Position numbers and translations under genes: made by a program. Below, in pieces: positions 43,267 through 54,400 of a stretch of DNA of 64,000 nucleotides. This DNA is from Mrakia gelida. Taxonomy: Eukaryota; Basidiomycota; Tremellomycetes; Cystofilobasidiales; Mrakiaceae. The notes under the pieces were generated by a model. It made no database searches. It had not been told where the DNA came from and saw only the letters and a program-made list of their open reading frames with translations. The stretch is from contig BRON01000022.1 of the NCBI GenBank assembly GCA_024345305.1, positions 1-64,000 on the forward strand, read 5' to 3'. How positions within the stretch are numbered: position 1 is the stretch's first letter; each line of letters opens with the position of its first letter.

Positions 43267-44211
43267 TCAGCCCCTTGTCGCGTTCTCGCGTCGTGACCCC
43301 TCTCTCGGACTCAAGGGGAAGGTAGGAGGAGTTGAAAAAGTTGGTGGAGGATATAGAGGTAAAGCTAGGTGTTGACGATGAGGAAGAAGATAAGGGATAG
43401 TAAGGAGGGTGAAGATATCAGAATCCCTGCAGCAAGATCGATAACCAACCAAACCAACCTTGGGCTGGACCATTTTTCTTGCTGCACTCAAATCAGCCGG
43501 GTTGTCCAACTTGAATTCCTGCGCTCGATGAACTCTATACCAGATCACCGTAACCACCAGAGGGACGAGAGCCAGTATCACCGCTCCCAAGACCAGTCTT
43601 TGCTCTCTGCGAGACCTCCAGAACTGCCACCAATGGGTGTGAGCGTTGAACCTTCGACGTCCGAGCTCACTAGCGGTCTCGAAGGATCTGATGGATGGTC
43701 CTCGTAGGCGTGTCGATCGCGGGCTGGGAGGGAGTCGACTAGAGACTGCCTGTCGGGTTGAGGTGACGTCGAGGTTGGCATGGGAGGGTCGGGGTGAGGG
43801 TTGGGAGGAAGAAGAAGGAAGAGGAGACAGGAAGGGTTGTTTTCGACGTCGATGCCCAGGGATTTGAAGCTTTGAAGACAGGGTTGTCACCTGTTGAACC
43901 TTCAACTGATCACGACTTCGAACCTTTTCAGTCCCTACAGTTCGTGACGGTCGATTTCTCACGAGGAGGTCAGCGAAGCGGGCAGGACGGAGCCTCGAGG
44001 AGCGAGCAGAAAGAGAGGCAGGATGGAGGAAGACGGAGATGAAAGGGAGGGGGAAGGCGACGTTGCCCATAAAGACGTGCTTGCTCGCTCCACACGGGAA
44101 ATCCAAGTATAAGAACCTATTCCCAAGTCCGACAGATTCTCTGCACACCACTTGGGTTTGCGCGTCCGTCCTTCCTCGTCGATGCCGGGCCCCCACCTCT
44201 TCCCTGTCCAT
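43267..44211 (-). CDS. Hypothetical single-pass membrane protein
   Basis: An uninterrupted frame of 314 codons. The middle is Ser/Arg-rich (SSRLPPSPRSTRLRGPS). Then comes WWQFWRSRREQ and a clear transmembrane helix (LVLGAVILALVPLVVTVIWY) with positive charges on its N-terminal side, followed by EFKLDNPADLSAARKMVQPK. The last part may be read through an intron, since donors occur nearby. No family recognised. Confidence 0.35.
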   Translation of the reverse strand: MDREEVGARHRRGRTDAQTQVVCRESVGLGNRFLYLDFPCGASKHVFMGNVAFPLPFISVFLHPASLSARSSRLRPARFADLLVRNRPSRTVGTEKVRSRDQLKVQQVTTLSSKLQIPGHRRRKQPFLSPLPSSSSQPSPRPSHANLDVTSTRQAVSSRLPPSPRSTRLRGPSIRSFETASELGRRRFNAHTHWWQFWRSRREQRLVLGAVILALVPLVVTVIWYRVHRAQEFKLDNPADLSAARKMVQPKVGLVGYRSCCRDSDIFTLLTIPYLLPHRQHLALPLYPPPTFSTPPTFPLSPREGSRRENATRG

Positions 44212-44568
44212 CAGTCCGACTTTCGTCCACGGAAACTGGTAAACCAGAAGGATATTCGCCCTTTTCCTGGCGACGCGCCCGTTCTCGAAACTACATGTAC
44301 CTCTTCTTTCACCTGCGCCCGCTCGGCTCTTCGTCTTTCATCCACTCCAAACGTCGTTCTCTTCCTTTAGTGGACAGGATTGACTTCAACTAGCCTCTGA
44401 GCTCTATATCTATGTTTTCAACAGTTCTCGGTCCAGGCCATCGTTCCACTCATCATGGTCAAACAAAATGACGTCGTTCTTGACCCCCAAACTCAGCGTC
44501 CTTTCGTCTCATGTTAGCTTCGCTCCATAAACCACCAGCATCGTCCCAGCCAGTACTCGGACTCGAAA

Positions 44569-45677
44569 ATGCTCCTCTCCGTCCTTGAACAGAAATGCGA
44601 CGCATGGACCACCGATGGATTCCAGAGGTACCACAAGAACGAGACGTTGTCTCGAACCCCCACGGATCAACACGCCTTGGAGGGGGACATCGACGAAGGT
44701 AGCGACCTTGCCATCTTCAGAACCGTACTAGAGGATCCTCTCGCACTGAAACAGCACGAGCAAACATGTAAGTACTTTCTTTTCTCTCTTCTTCGAAGTC
44801 CTGCGGGTGCTAGCCACGGAACGGCGAGACGGTCTTCTTTTTCCTTTTTCCTCCCATCTCTCTCCTTGATCCATTCCTAGCTCATGTAGTCCTTCCCTTT
44901 ACCCTCATCAAAATCCGGGCAGCAGATTTCCTCCCTTTAAACGCTCTTTCCCAGCAACCCAATATGCATCACTACCTCGGCTCACCCACATGCAGCAGGA
45001 GTTCTCGATCTCCCTCCTCTCAAGCATCGGGGTTGTCCGTCGAGCCCGACAGAGGAGGATTGTGGCGACTTGCGATGGACCTGTCAGAAGGCGAAGTCGA
45101 GGACGTTGAGATGCAGGAAGAGCATACAATTCCGCAGGACGACACGGAGATTTCCTTCTATCAGCAACTCAAGTCAGCGACCACAAGTCAGCAATCCCCT
45201 TCCCTTTGCCCTAATCTTTCCCACTCCGTTGGCCCCTCAACTCTCTCTCATCCTACCACCCTCTACCCTACCCGCACCAATCCCTACCACGAACTAGATC
45301 GCTATCGCTCATGCCTTCCCATCAAACCTCCCTCGTCGTTGTCCTCAAGTCTTATCCTCCTCAATCCTCCTCCTCCTCCTCGAGTCTCATACGCCAATAA
45401 ACCCCAACCTTTTCCAACTTCCCTTCCCAAACCAAAGTTCAAGTCACCCCTCATCCCCCCCAAAACCACGATTCGGCGTGCCACGAGCTTCGGAGTCATG
45501 CCTACTCCGTCTTCGGCTCAAGGAGGGAACACGAACGGAGAGGATGAGGATTTCGGCATGGCGCTTTCTAGGTTGAGGAGGGAGAAGGGAGACTTGAGAA
45601 TCGAGTTTCCCAAGCTTTCTTGGGTGGTGACGGAAGAGGAAGAGAGGGAGACGAGAGGTGGTAGATATTGGTATTGA
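44569..45677 (+). CDS. Hypothetical protein, at least two exons
   Basis: An exon ending at a GTAAGT donor (44770) reads LEQKCDAWTTDGFQRYHK ... DLAIFRTVLEDPLALKQHEQT. After an acceptor CCCAG at about 44954, a second open frame runs to TGA 45677 with DLSEGEVEDVEMQEEHTI, a Ser/Pro-rich middle and a charged end (ALSRLRREKGDLRIEFPKLS). The joining frame after the intron is ambiguous over the first 100 bp. A T-tract at 45701-45715 lies in the presumed 3' UTR. Family unknown. Confidence 0.4.
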
Positions 45678-45810
45678 TTCCTTTCTTTGTTTCCTTTCCT
45701 TTTTTTTTTTTTTTTCCTTGTTGCTGAACTGTACCTTACACCTTATTTCTCTTTGTGTTATAAAGAACTGATAGCGTAGGTTATGGTTTACTTTATAGAT
45801 GTCTTACCCA

Positions 45811-45840
45811 CCCTAACTTCCCAGGACCGGACGTTTTAAA
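45811..45840 (-). repeat. Fragment of LTR family 5
   Basis: CCCTAACTTCCCAGGACCGG is shared with the start region of the solo LTR at 47650-47852. Confidence 0.6.
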
Positions 45841-45949
45841 CCTCCTTTCGCTCACCTCAGCTCACCTTCTCGCTCTTCACTTCAAATGTACTGCACGTAT
45901 CTGGTAAGACAAGGGCTGGGGTGAGGGTCACGGAGGCGCGTCCTGATTG

Positions 45950-47100
45950 TTGTCGTCTTCCGTTTCGTTCGTAGCGATTCGTCTTCGCTTGACTCAACAC
46001 CGCAGAAGTGATAGCATTGTTGTCCTAGGACACTTCTTAGAATTCTCAGCCTCCCGGAAAGGAGCTCGTGGGACGTTGAGCCATGTAGGGGACTGTGAGG
46101 GGAAGAGTGTCGAGGGTGATCGGGGTGGAAGAGAGTCTGGAGGGGAAGAAATGGAGCGCGGAAGGTTGGGACAGCTCGCTTGTTCCTGAGCGAAAGAGAC
46201 TCACAAGGTTGTTGATACCGAAGTCAAGCCACGTGTATGATGGGCCTGAACGATATGAACTTTGGTAAAAACACGAATCGCAAATAGGCCTAGAGGTAGA
46301 CTAGGATACGAGGGGAGAAAGAGGAGGGCGTGAGGGTGAGGTGTGCGACGCCACTTTGCGAAACGGTCGAGAGGGGGACATTCTAAGGAGCAACACAAAG
46401 AAGACATTAACATCTTGACGAAGATGACAAGAGAAAAGACCGAGTTGGGGGCAATGTAGAAGTGAAGCGAGGGACATGAGGGAGGGAGGAAGGAGAAAGG
46501 GGAGGGAGGGGGAAATGGGTGAAAGACGAGACAGAGAGATGGAGGATCTCCGATTTGCTCTCTCATCTTCCTCCGCCATGGTCCTCAATGCGAAGAAACG
46601 CCGTGGGAAATCTATTCGTCCATTGTCAACGACCTCCTCCTCCTCCTCCTCCTCCTCCCGCTTCGACACTAGGTGTACCTACCTCTTTCACATCCTAGGA
46701 TACCTACGTTTGTGTCTACGTGCCGGAAGAGGGGCGAGAGAGCATCGACGAGGTCATGGGGGGAAGGAACGTTCTCCCTCCTTCATCTCGAGGTCCCTCA
46801 TCCTCCGGATGTCCACGACCTCTACCGCTCCGCCTTGGGAAGAGTCTCATGCCGAATGAGCGAGTCCGAGGAGGGATTTCAAGGTCAGTTGGAGTCAGCG
46901 AGCGCTCGTGAGTTGACTACCCTTTCTGGACACGTCTCTCCTCTTGTTTCGCTGCTGAACGAATCGAAGACAAACATGATACAGTAATATTCCGTCGACT
47001 GTGGACAGCCGATGAGACGAAGGAGATGCGAGAGACAGACAAGGGTAGTTAAAGAAGAGTTGAAGAACAGCTTTATGGGCGGCAGCGGACGCAGACGAAG
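45950..47100. other. No gene resolved
   Basis: Open but low-complexity frames on both strands (for example a Glu run at about 46630-46660 on the minus strand, encoded by CTC repeats). A plus-strand frame near 46.7-46.98 kb (VPHPPDVHDLYRSALGRVS) could be an exon. Not assignable. Confidence 0.35.
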
Positions 47101-47106
47101 TGCAGT

Positions 47107-47611
47107 TTACGCGGTAGGCCGAGTCCGCTCGTTGGGAAAAGCAGCATTCTCAACGTGCTGACCCTGATGGAAGCGGCCTGCCTTTTTCGCGACCATAGTA
47201 GACTCGCGAGCGTCGTATCGGTTGGTGTATCCGGGAGGGACTAAGGTTATTAAGAGACAGCGGGAAGAAGGAAGAGAGAAGGGAATCAATCAGCTCAGGA
47301 GTCTCCATTGGACCGATGTTCGGTAGGAGCAGAGGGACTGACCCCACTCGATTTATCGCCAAGCCTTACGAAAGGAAGCGAAGAGGCAGTCAGAGAGTAA
47401 TCCTCGGGAAGGGGGGAAACGGGGGAGAGCGGACTCACAGGTACCGTCGAGTCCTCCCACAAGATCTCCAGATGCTCCAGACTGAGGCCGGGCCCCTCTT
47501 TGATGAAGAAGTAGACAATTCCAACTCCGATCAAGTTGCACCCCGCGAAGACTAAGCCATAACTGAAATTGACTGCAGGTGCAGATTGTATGAAGATGTA
47601 AGGTCTAGCGT
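47107..47611 (-). pseudogene. C-terminal end of an MFS sugar transporter (5'-truncated)
   Basis: Exons 47439-47611 and 47107-47241 (donor GTGAGT, acceptor CTTAG). The first reads FSYGLVFAGCNLIGVGIVYF, the last transmembrane helix, then FIKEGPGLSLEHLEILWED, the conserved PETKGLSLE-like motif at the end of sugar porters. The second gives a polar cytoplasmic tail and stop TAA at 47107. Nothing upstream encodes the other eleven helices; a solo LTR begins 40 bp away at 47650. A gene fragment, certainly non-functional as a transporter. Confidence 0.8.
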
Positions 47612-47649
47612 CTGGAGAGAGAAAGAAGGACTCGTGAGCCGCTAGCTTG

Positions 47650-47852
47650 TGTTGAATATGTTGATTACGGCGTCGAGATTACTGTTCATATTTGCTTGAT
47701 ACTCTCCATCGCCTCCACGTTTCATTTCCACGTAGTTCCACGTAGTTACACGTCGCTCTTTCTTTTTCGACCTAAAGACCTTTTCATCTTCATAGCTTAA
47801 GTTGATACAATAACTTGCACAACCTAACTTCCCAGGACCGGAAGTTTCAACA
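47650..47852 (-). repeat. Solo LTR, family 5 (203 bp) with perfect TSD
   Basis: In sense it starts TGTTGAAACTTCC and ends ATATTCAACA. Flanked on both sides by GCTTG (47645-47649, 47853-47857). Fragments of the same LTR occur at 45811, 51100 and 56950. Confidence 0.85.
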
Positions 47853-48127
47853 GCTTGGTGGTCAAGATGTAGACGAAAGTAAGAAGGGAAGAGAGGGAAG
47901 GGAAAAAGGTTAAGGGAATAAGGCCGTGTGCGGAGAGAGAGAGCTAGCAAGAGTAGAAACGAGAGAAGCGAGCTCAACATCCTGTTCTACTGTAGAAAAG
48001 AAAGAAAGAACTACGCAGATCTTCACACTCTATTCGCCCACGTAGTTCCCGTCTGGTGGAAGGAGACCGGGGAGGTGTCAATTCGGCGAATGTATTGAGG
48101 AAAGGAGGGAAGATCCCATCGACTTGA

Positions 48128-48339
48128 GAGCAGAGAGGTCTTACGTAGTAGCTTAGTAGCGCGTCTTGTTCAGTCCCCTTGTTAGTAACCCTCTTTAGCA
48201 ACCAACTGCTCTGTAAGCTACCTTCAGATCACGTGACCTTTTCCATAGTATATAAACCTTTCGGGTAGCTAGTTTATAGAACACGCTTTGACCCACATCC
48301 TGCAGACTTCCCTAAGCTCAAGCGGATGAACCAACGACA
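48128..48339 (+). repeat. Diverged LTR of copia family 2
   Basis: Aligns with nearly the whole 227-bp LTR (GCAGAGAGGTCTTACGTAG ... AGTATATAAACC ... CCAACGACA). The first 15-20 bp are replaced. Confidence 0.85.
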
Positions 48340-48529
48340 GAGGAGTTAGATCGAGACGGAGGCGGTTCCGACCTTCCAGGTCCTCTTCTTCTCTGTAAAT
48401 CTCAGAGCGAAAGGACAAGAGGATACAGAGACGGTCAGCATGTACTCTCAGGGTATCAAACGATCTTAAGGAGGATCTGGAGATGTCAAGAAGAACAGCA
48501 GGTTACAAAGGGAATCGATCCTATGAGAG

Positions 48530-48579
48530 AAAACAACAGCCTGTCGTCTTTGCTGGAAGGTGGTGACTCGCAGAGAGGT
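48530..48579 (+). repeat. Palindrome repeat fused to the start of a family 2 LTR
   Basis: AAACAACAGCCTGTCGTC (48530-48549) is followed by TGCTGGAAGGTGGTGACTCG (48551-48570), the start of the LTR. The LTR match ends at 48579, where GTTCGATTCCCGTACC, resembling the T-arm of a tRNA gene, follows. Confidence 0.55.
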
Positions 48580-48789
48580 GTTCGATTCCCGTACCAGTAA
48601 TCCCCCCTTGTAGTCTCCTTTTTTGTGATCTATCGCTACGACGAGGTCGTGCGATAAAGGAGAGCTTCCTGCATGAGAATTTCATTGCTTCGGAGATCTT
48701 ATCTACGCTCAAGCCTAAAGGCAGCGACTCTACGAGTGAACATGTTCCTTCTGTGTTCCAGAAACGACATGCGCTTCCGACAATGACTC

Positions 48790-48832
48790 TTTTTTTTTTT
48801 TTTTTTTTTTCAAAAAAGACAGCCTGTCGTTT
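48790..48832 (-). repeat. Palindrome repeat, class B, with poly-A-like tail
   Basis: A run of about 20 T directly precedes CAAAAAAGACAGCCTGTCG. On the minus strand the repeat therefore ends in poly-A, as expected of a retroposed RNA. Confidence 0.6.
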
Positions 48833-48954
48833 CCATTCTTCATAAAGGGACTAGAAGAAGGATGGTCATTGATGATTGAGTGTTGATCCGGAACTACCCC
48901 CAAAAGGATGTAAGTAACGCTAAACGACTTGCATCACAGGACGATGCGACCGAG

Positions 48955-49250
48955 TTATGATAATGCTGTGATCCGAGGAGGAAGTGCAACGTTGATGGCA
49001 GAGACTGCGTTGGTTAGTCTGGCATCCTTGACCCTGCGGAGGCAAGGGGGAGGACGAGCACACAAGCGAGAGAAGGTTGGCAGGCCAGAGGCTTCAGGAA
49101 GAGTGAAGGTGCTGGCTTTGATGGATTCTATATTGGTGGTGTGTAAAGGTGACAAGGAGGAAGAGCTAGGAGCACCGAATACTGTGAAGGGATGGAGGAA
49201 AGAGGAAGATGAACACGGATTGGTGAGAGGTCCAGAACCCTTCATCACCG
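48955..49250 (-). pseudogene. Copy 2 of the repeated uncharacterised gene family
   Basis: Minus-strand text TLPEASGLPTF ... NAVSAINVALPPRITALS corresponds to copy 3 at 59.6-60.0 kb. It is also shared at the DNA level (GTGATCCGAGGAGGAAG). The flanks on both sides are repeats. Reading frame incomplete. Confidence 0.45.
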
Positions 49251-49280
49251 CCCAGCTCGAGGGACCAGTCTACATGAAAC

Positions 49281-49430
49281 TTCGCAGAGACGTCTTACAT
49301 AGTAGCCTAATAACGCGTCTCGTTCAGTCCCCGTGTCAGTTACCCTCCTTAGTAACCAACTGCTCTGTAACCTACCTTCAGATCACGTGACCACTTCCAT
49401 AGTATACACCTTTGGAGTGGCTAGCTAATC
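49281..49430 (+). repeat. Diverged fragment of a family 2 LTR
   Basis: TTCGCAGAGACGTCTTACAT ... CAGATCACGTGACC ... GTGGCTAGCTA. More diverged than the relic at 48.1 kb, so an older insertion. Confidence 0.75.
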
Positions 49431-49501
49431 GTTCGACCTCGCCTACGAGGAAGACCGATTTCTTCTCCACCGTAGTGAGTGAAAGGTGAAACAGAAGGAG
49501 A

Positions 49502-49522
49502 GAAAACGACAGCCTGTCGTTT
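49502..49522. repeat. Palindrome repeat, class A
   Basis: GAAAACGACAGCCTGTCGTTT, preceded by GGTGAAACAGAAGGAG and followed, about 130 bp later, by TTTGAGCTCGCCCAGCCTCA as at 34.4 kb. Confidence 0.65.
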
Positions 49523-49529
49523 ATATTTT

Positions 49530-51099
49530 TTGCTCGCTATGGAGTGAAAAGGAAAGGAGAAGTGGGGTCGATTTTCATCTGAACATCTGAGTTACCTTGA
49601 TTTGAGTAGAAGCATTGCTCCCATCTCATTGAGCAGTGGTGCGGAATTTGAGCTCGCCCAGCCTCACCCATCTCCTACTTCGATTTCCCCGTCCTGTCGT
49701 CTTTCGCCCTCTAGCCAGCTCCGTACGACGCAGTCCTACCGCTCAGCAAGATTCCCTCGACTGAGCAGATCTCCCTCGAGATCTTCTTCATCACCTCCAC
49801 GAATCACAGTCGAGACGAGCTCAACTATCATGAGGCATTCGCAGCCCCAAAGGCAGGTATAAAAAGCTGGTAGTAGAGTCTCATAACATCTCTAACGGTC
49901 TGGTGAGTCGGTCGATGATCTGTAGAGAGAGGGAGGGGGGCAGGGAACGAGCAAAACGAGTAAGGAAGAAACACATTTCGCGTGTCAGTGAACGGATCTC
50001 GGCATCGCGAGACTCAACAAAGCTTTCATAAAGACGCGTACTCACATATTCAGTTCTCATGTAACCCTACACTTCCTCTCCTGCTCCCACTCCAGCCCTT
50101 GCATAACCTCCTACAATCTCCCCTCGTCTCCCTTCTCCGAAACCAAAATCTCGATCCCCCCATCACCTTCTTTCTGCACTTCCTCACACTGCTCCTATCC
50201 AAGTTTGATACTAAACTCCTCTAAACCTTCATCTCTCCAAACCCACCCCGATTCCTCAAACCGTTCCCTGCTCCTCCTGAAAACGAAGACGTGCCTCGGC
50301 ATCTCGCAATAAATATGCTCTCCCATGAACGGTAGGTTCCCCTGCTGCCCAAGATCGAACTTTGGAACGATCATCTTCGCACAGTGAAGGATTCTACTCG
50401 AGTACAGCGCCTCGAGCCTCGTCCATTCCAACAAGCCCACGCTAACTCATATCTGTTCCGTGTCGACGACTTCAACAGGCAGTCCTCCTTCTCGGGGATG
50501 AGGATCTGGGAGTAGAACCTTGGGTTGAGATATGCAAGGGTGCGGAGTTGGAGATCGACGGGTTGGTTGGATTTTCTTACCGATCGACAGCCTTCCGAGC
50601 TTGAGCAGAGGTCATGGAAGACGAAGAAGGGAGGGTGAGGAGGGGAAGGGTTCGTGGGTGAAGGGAGGTTCCCGAGCGGCGGAGGGACGCGCAAAAGCTC
50701 CTCAGCCTTTTTTCCGGGGAAAAAGTGCGCTCACCTCTCGTTGAGATCCTCAAAAGACCTTCCCAACCTGTCGAAGTTCCTTTCCCTTCATTGTTTCCTC
50801 CCCATCTTCATCTCCGGTCCTCTCTTTCCTCCTTTAACGATTCCTCTCCACAAAGCACGATTCCTTCAAAGAAGGCCTCAGCCTCGTGAAAGAAGAAAGA
50901 ACGAGAGGTGGAAGACATGAGGGTTAGAGAGCATCTGTACGCCACCGTTGTTATGGTTTGGTGACCACTCGGGACGGGTCCGATGGTGAGGTACTTTTTG
51001 CTCTTACGCGAGGGGAGACTTGGTCGTTTCGGAATGGGAATCTCTCGATATCGGAAGGTGGGAGAGTGGAGTATACAGAGCCTTTGTCATCGTTTCGGC
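49530..51099. other. No gene resolved
   Basis: Several short frames (for example plus strand near 49602-49862 and minus strand near 50195-50690) but no domain and no supported splice structure. Confidence 0.35.
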
Positions 51100-51134
51100 A
51101 CAACCCAACTTCCCAGGACCCGAAAGTTTCAACA
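51100..51134 (-). repeat. Fragment of LTR family 5
   Basis: CACAACCCAACTTCCCAGG through TTTCAACA, the first 35 bp of the family 5 LTR, 53 bp left of copia copy B. Confidence 0.65.
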
Positions 51135-51187
51135 ATTTCCAGCTCGAGAAAGATGGGACGAACGAACCGGTCGCTGACTGTAAAGCT

Positions 51188-51493
51188 TGTTGTGGGGTTT
51201 CGGCTCTGGAGGAGGATGGTCTTCAGTACAAGTTATATATAAAAGAGATATAGTAGCGAGAGACGGTAGAACTCACCTGGAGGAGGATGGTCTTCAGTAC
51301 AAGTGAAGAACCTCCTCCTCTCAGTGCGAGCTCTCCTTATATACTCTACGAGAACCCTCCGCAGTACCTATGACGTATCTACTGTTACAAGAGATGACTA
51401 AGCTACCTACGGAGAAACTACTAGAAAGATGGAGAAGAGAGAAGGTGCTAGAAAGACTCGACGCGGCTCGTCTCAGTGACGCACTTCTCAACA
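51188..51493 (-). repeat. 3' LTR of copy B
   Basis: 306 bp, TGTTGAGAAG to CCCCACAACA; putative LTR intron 51206-51276. Confidence 0.94.
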
Positions 51494-54400
51494 CTCCCAC
51501 TCAATGAGATCAGCTGCGTCCTCATCCTTATCCCTGACCCCTAGACTTCTTCGATGCTTCTCAAACTTCTCGCGTCCAAGAGCCTTCGTGAAAATGTCGG
51601 CGGTCATCGCGTCCGTCGGGCAGAACGAGAGTGCGATCGTCTTGTTTTGGTATAGTTCGCGACCGTACTTGTAGGCGATGTCGATGTGTTTCGTTCGTTC
51701 GGAATGGCGACCGTTCTGCGTGGTTGTAATGGCTGATTGGTTGTCGACATGGACGGGGATGGTGGGGACTTCGTATCCGAGTTGAGAAACGAGTTTCGAG
51801 AGCCAAAGGAGATTCTGAGCTCCCTGCGAGAGAGCGATGAACTCCGCCTCTGTCGAGGACTTGGAGATTGCTCTCTGTCTTCTGCTTGCCCAAACGACAG
51901 TGCTGCCGTAGAGCTTGACAACGTAGCCCGTGGTTGATCGACGCGTTTCGTGATCGCCCGCGTAGTCTGCGTCTGTCCACATCTCGAGCAACGGAGCTTC
52001 TTGGTTTCCTCCCAAGACTAGGCCAAGATGTGATGTTCCTGCTAGATAGCGGAAGATCCTATGGATCGCTGACCAGTGGATCTCTCGGGGGTCGCTGCTG
52101 AATCGACTCACGACTCCCACTGAGAAGGCGAGGTCGGGTCTCGTGCAAACCATGAGATACATTAGTGATCCCACAGCCTGGAGATACCGACTTTGGTTTA
52201 CTCGCTCTAGATCCTGCTTCGAAAGGTCCTGCTCGATCATGAGCTGCTTGTGCTCGTCCATCGGAGTTCGGGCTGGTCTCAAAGTCGACGTGTCGAAGCG
52301 GCTTAGAACCTCCTTGACGTATCGTGACTGAGATAAGGTGATCGTCCTACGAGATCGATCCCTCTTGACTTCCATCCCGAGCATCAGACCGTCTGAGAGA
52401 TCGCCTCGGTCGTCGATCGTGAATGCTTCTCTGGTGAGACGCATGATCTCGTCAACTTCCCTTTCTGAGGAAGCTGCGACTGCGAAGTCGTCAACGTACT
52501 GGATCAGCATCCGTCTCTTCTTGTCCTTCCAACCCACGTATAGGCAGGTGTCTGCTTCGAGAACCTCCAGATCGATGGTGGTGAAGAAGGAACGAGAATG
52601 GTTCGCAAACGCGAGGGGCGATTGCTTGAGTCCGTAAATCGCCTTGAGGAGATGAGCGACTAGCTTCTTCCCCCCTTCGCCCCTCGTTTCGTAACCAGTT
52701 GGCTGATCCATATAGACGGTTTCGACGAGTCGGGCGGTGAGAAAGGCGGTCTTAAAGTCTCCTTGTCGGAGCTCTAGGTCTTCGCGTGCGGCGATAGTGA
52801 GAAAAGTTCGGAAAGAGTTCAGGTGTAGGACAGGTGCGTAGGTTTCGTTGTAGTCGATCCCGTCGCGTTGGGTGTATCCTTTGGCCACCCATCTTGCCTT
52901 GAACTTTTCGACCTTCCCTTCTTTGTCTCGCTTGAGCGCATAGACCCACCTTCCTCCCACTGCCTTCGCGTGGAGAGGAAGTTCAGTCAGTTCCCAAACT
53001 CCGTTTGCTTCCATCGATTCCATCTCAGCGTCCATGGCTTGTTTCCAGAACGCCGAGTGAGGAGAAGACAGTGCTTCCTTTGTTGAAGATGGTACTGCTG
53101 GTTCAGGTAACGCTGCGAGATCCGGGGTGGTTTCGGGTTGGGCGAGACGAACAAAGTTCGCGAATTCTTCTGGTTGAACTTCGCGCTTTCGATTTCGCAT
53201 ACCTCTACCATAGCTCCCACTGTCGTCGACCACGTCTTGATCAACGACAGGGACGTACTCCCAGGATGGCTTTGGTTGTTTGGGAGTTGGAGGTTTCAAC
53301 GGAACGACGTCGGGGATGTCCGCGTCTTCCTCGACCTCTTCGATCCTGGGAGCCGTCAGATCCAGCGTCACCATCTTCCCCCCTAGCGAGTTTTGCGGCA
53401 GTTGCTCGTCGAACTCAACGTTTCGGGAGTAGTGGATCTTTCCAGTATCGGTCCTCAGCAATCGATAAGCCTTCTTCCCATGGTCTTCGCCGTAGCCAAG
53501 AAGGATCGTTTGGATCGTCTTCGACTCGTGCTTCTGACGGTCGGGGTTGTGTGCGTAGGCAATCGAGCCAAACGTTCGGAGATGGGTAAGGGGAGGTTTT
53601 ATCTCGTAGTACGCTTCGTAGGGCGTCTTTCCTCTGTTCGGCGAGGAGGGGAGGCGGTTGATTAGATAAGTCGCGGTCATCATCGCCTCGACCCAGAAAC
53701 GCCTCCGTTCTCCTGGAAGATTCTCTGAGTCGTGCAGTAAACACGTGATCTTCTCTTCTAGGGTTCGGTTTCCTCGCTCTACCTTCCCATTCTGCTCGGG
53801 TGTCGCGGGAATCGTAGTTTCAGCCTTGATCCCCTCCTTTTTGAGGTAAGCTTTGAATGCGTCTGAGGTGAACTCCCCGCCGTTATCCGACCGTAGGACC
53901 TTCACCTTCTGATCTCTCTCCTTCTCGACCTGTGTCTTCCAGACCTTAAAGGTCTCCAATGCTTCGGACTTTCGCTCGAGGGCGTACGTCCAGTGGAAGT
54001 TCGTCGCGTCATCCCAGATCGCCATCATGTAGCGCTTTCTAGTAATCGACTCAACAGGCATTGGTCCCTGGAGGTCGGTATGTACGCGTGCGAGAGGAGT
54101 GGAGGATCGGCTCGTGCTGTCGTGGAATGGTGACTTGTGTTGTTTTCCTTTGAGGCAAACGACGCACGGCGCTTCTTTGATTTTGATGAGATCCTCCTCG
54201 TTGATTTTTGGGATGACTCCGTCGGCTGAGAGTCTCCTCATCGCTGTGACTGACGCGTGTCCCAACCTCCGGTGAAGAAGAACTGCTTGGTCGGCCGTTG
54301 CCGTCTCGTTGATGACGAGGGCTGTGCTCGTCTCTTTCGAGATCTTATCTTCCGTTTGGTCCGCGTCGTCCGGCTTTGGTTCGATTTCGAGTCTCCAGAG

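Noticed and set aside
48575..48595. A tRNA gene suggested by GTTCGATTCCC
   Set aside because: The bases before it do not form the T-stem, and no D or anticodon arm precedes it; kept only as a possible fusion relic.
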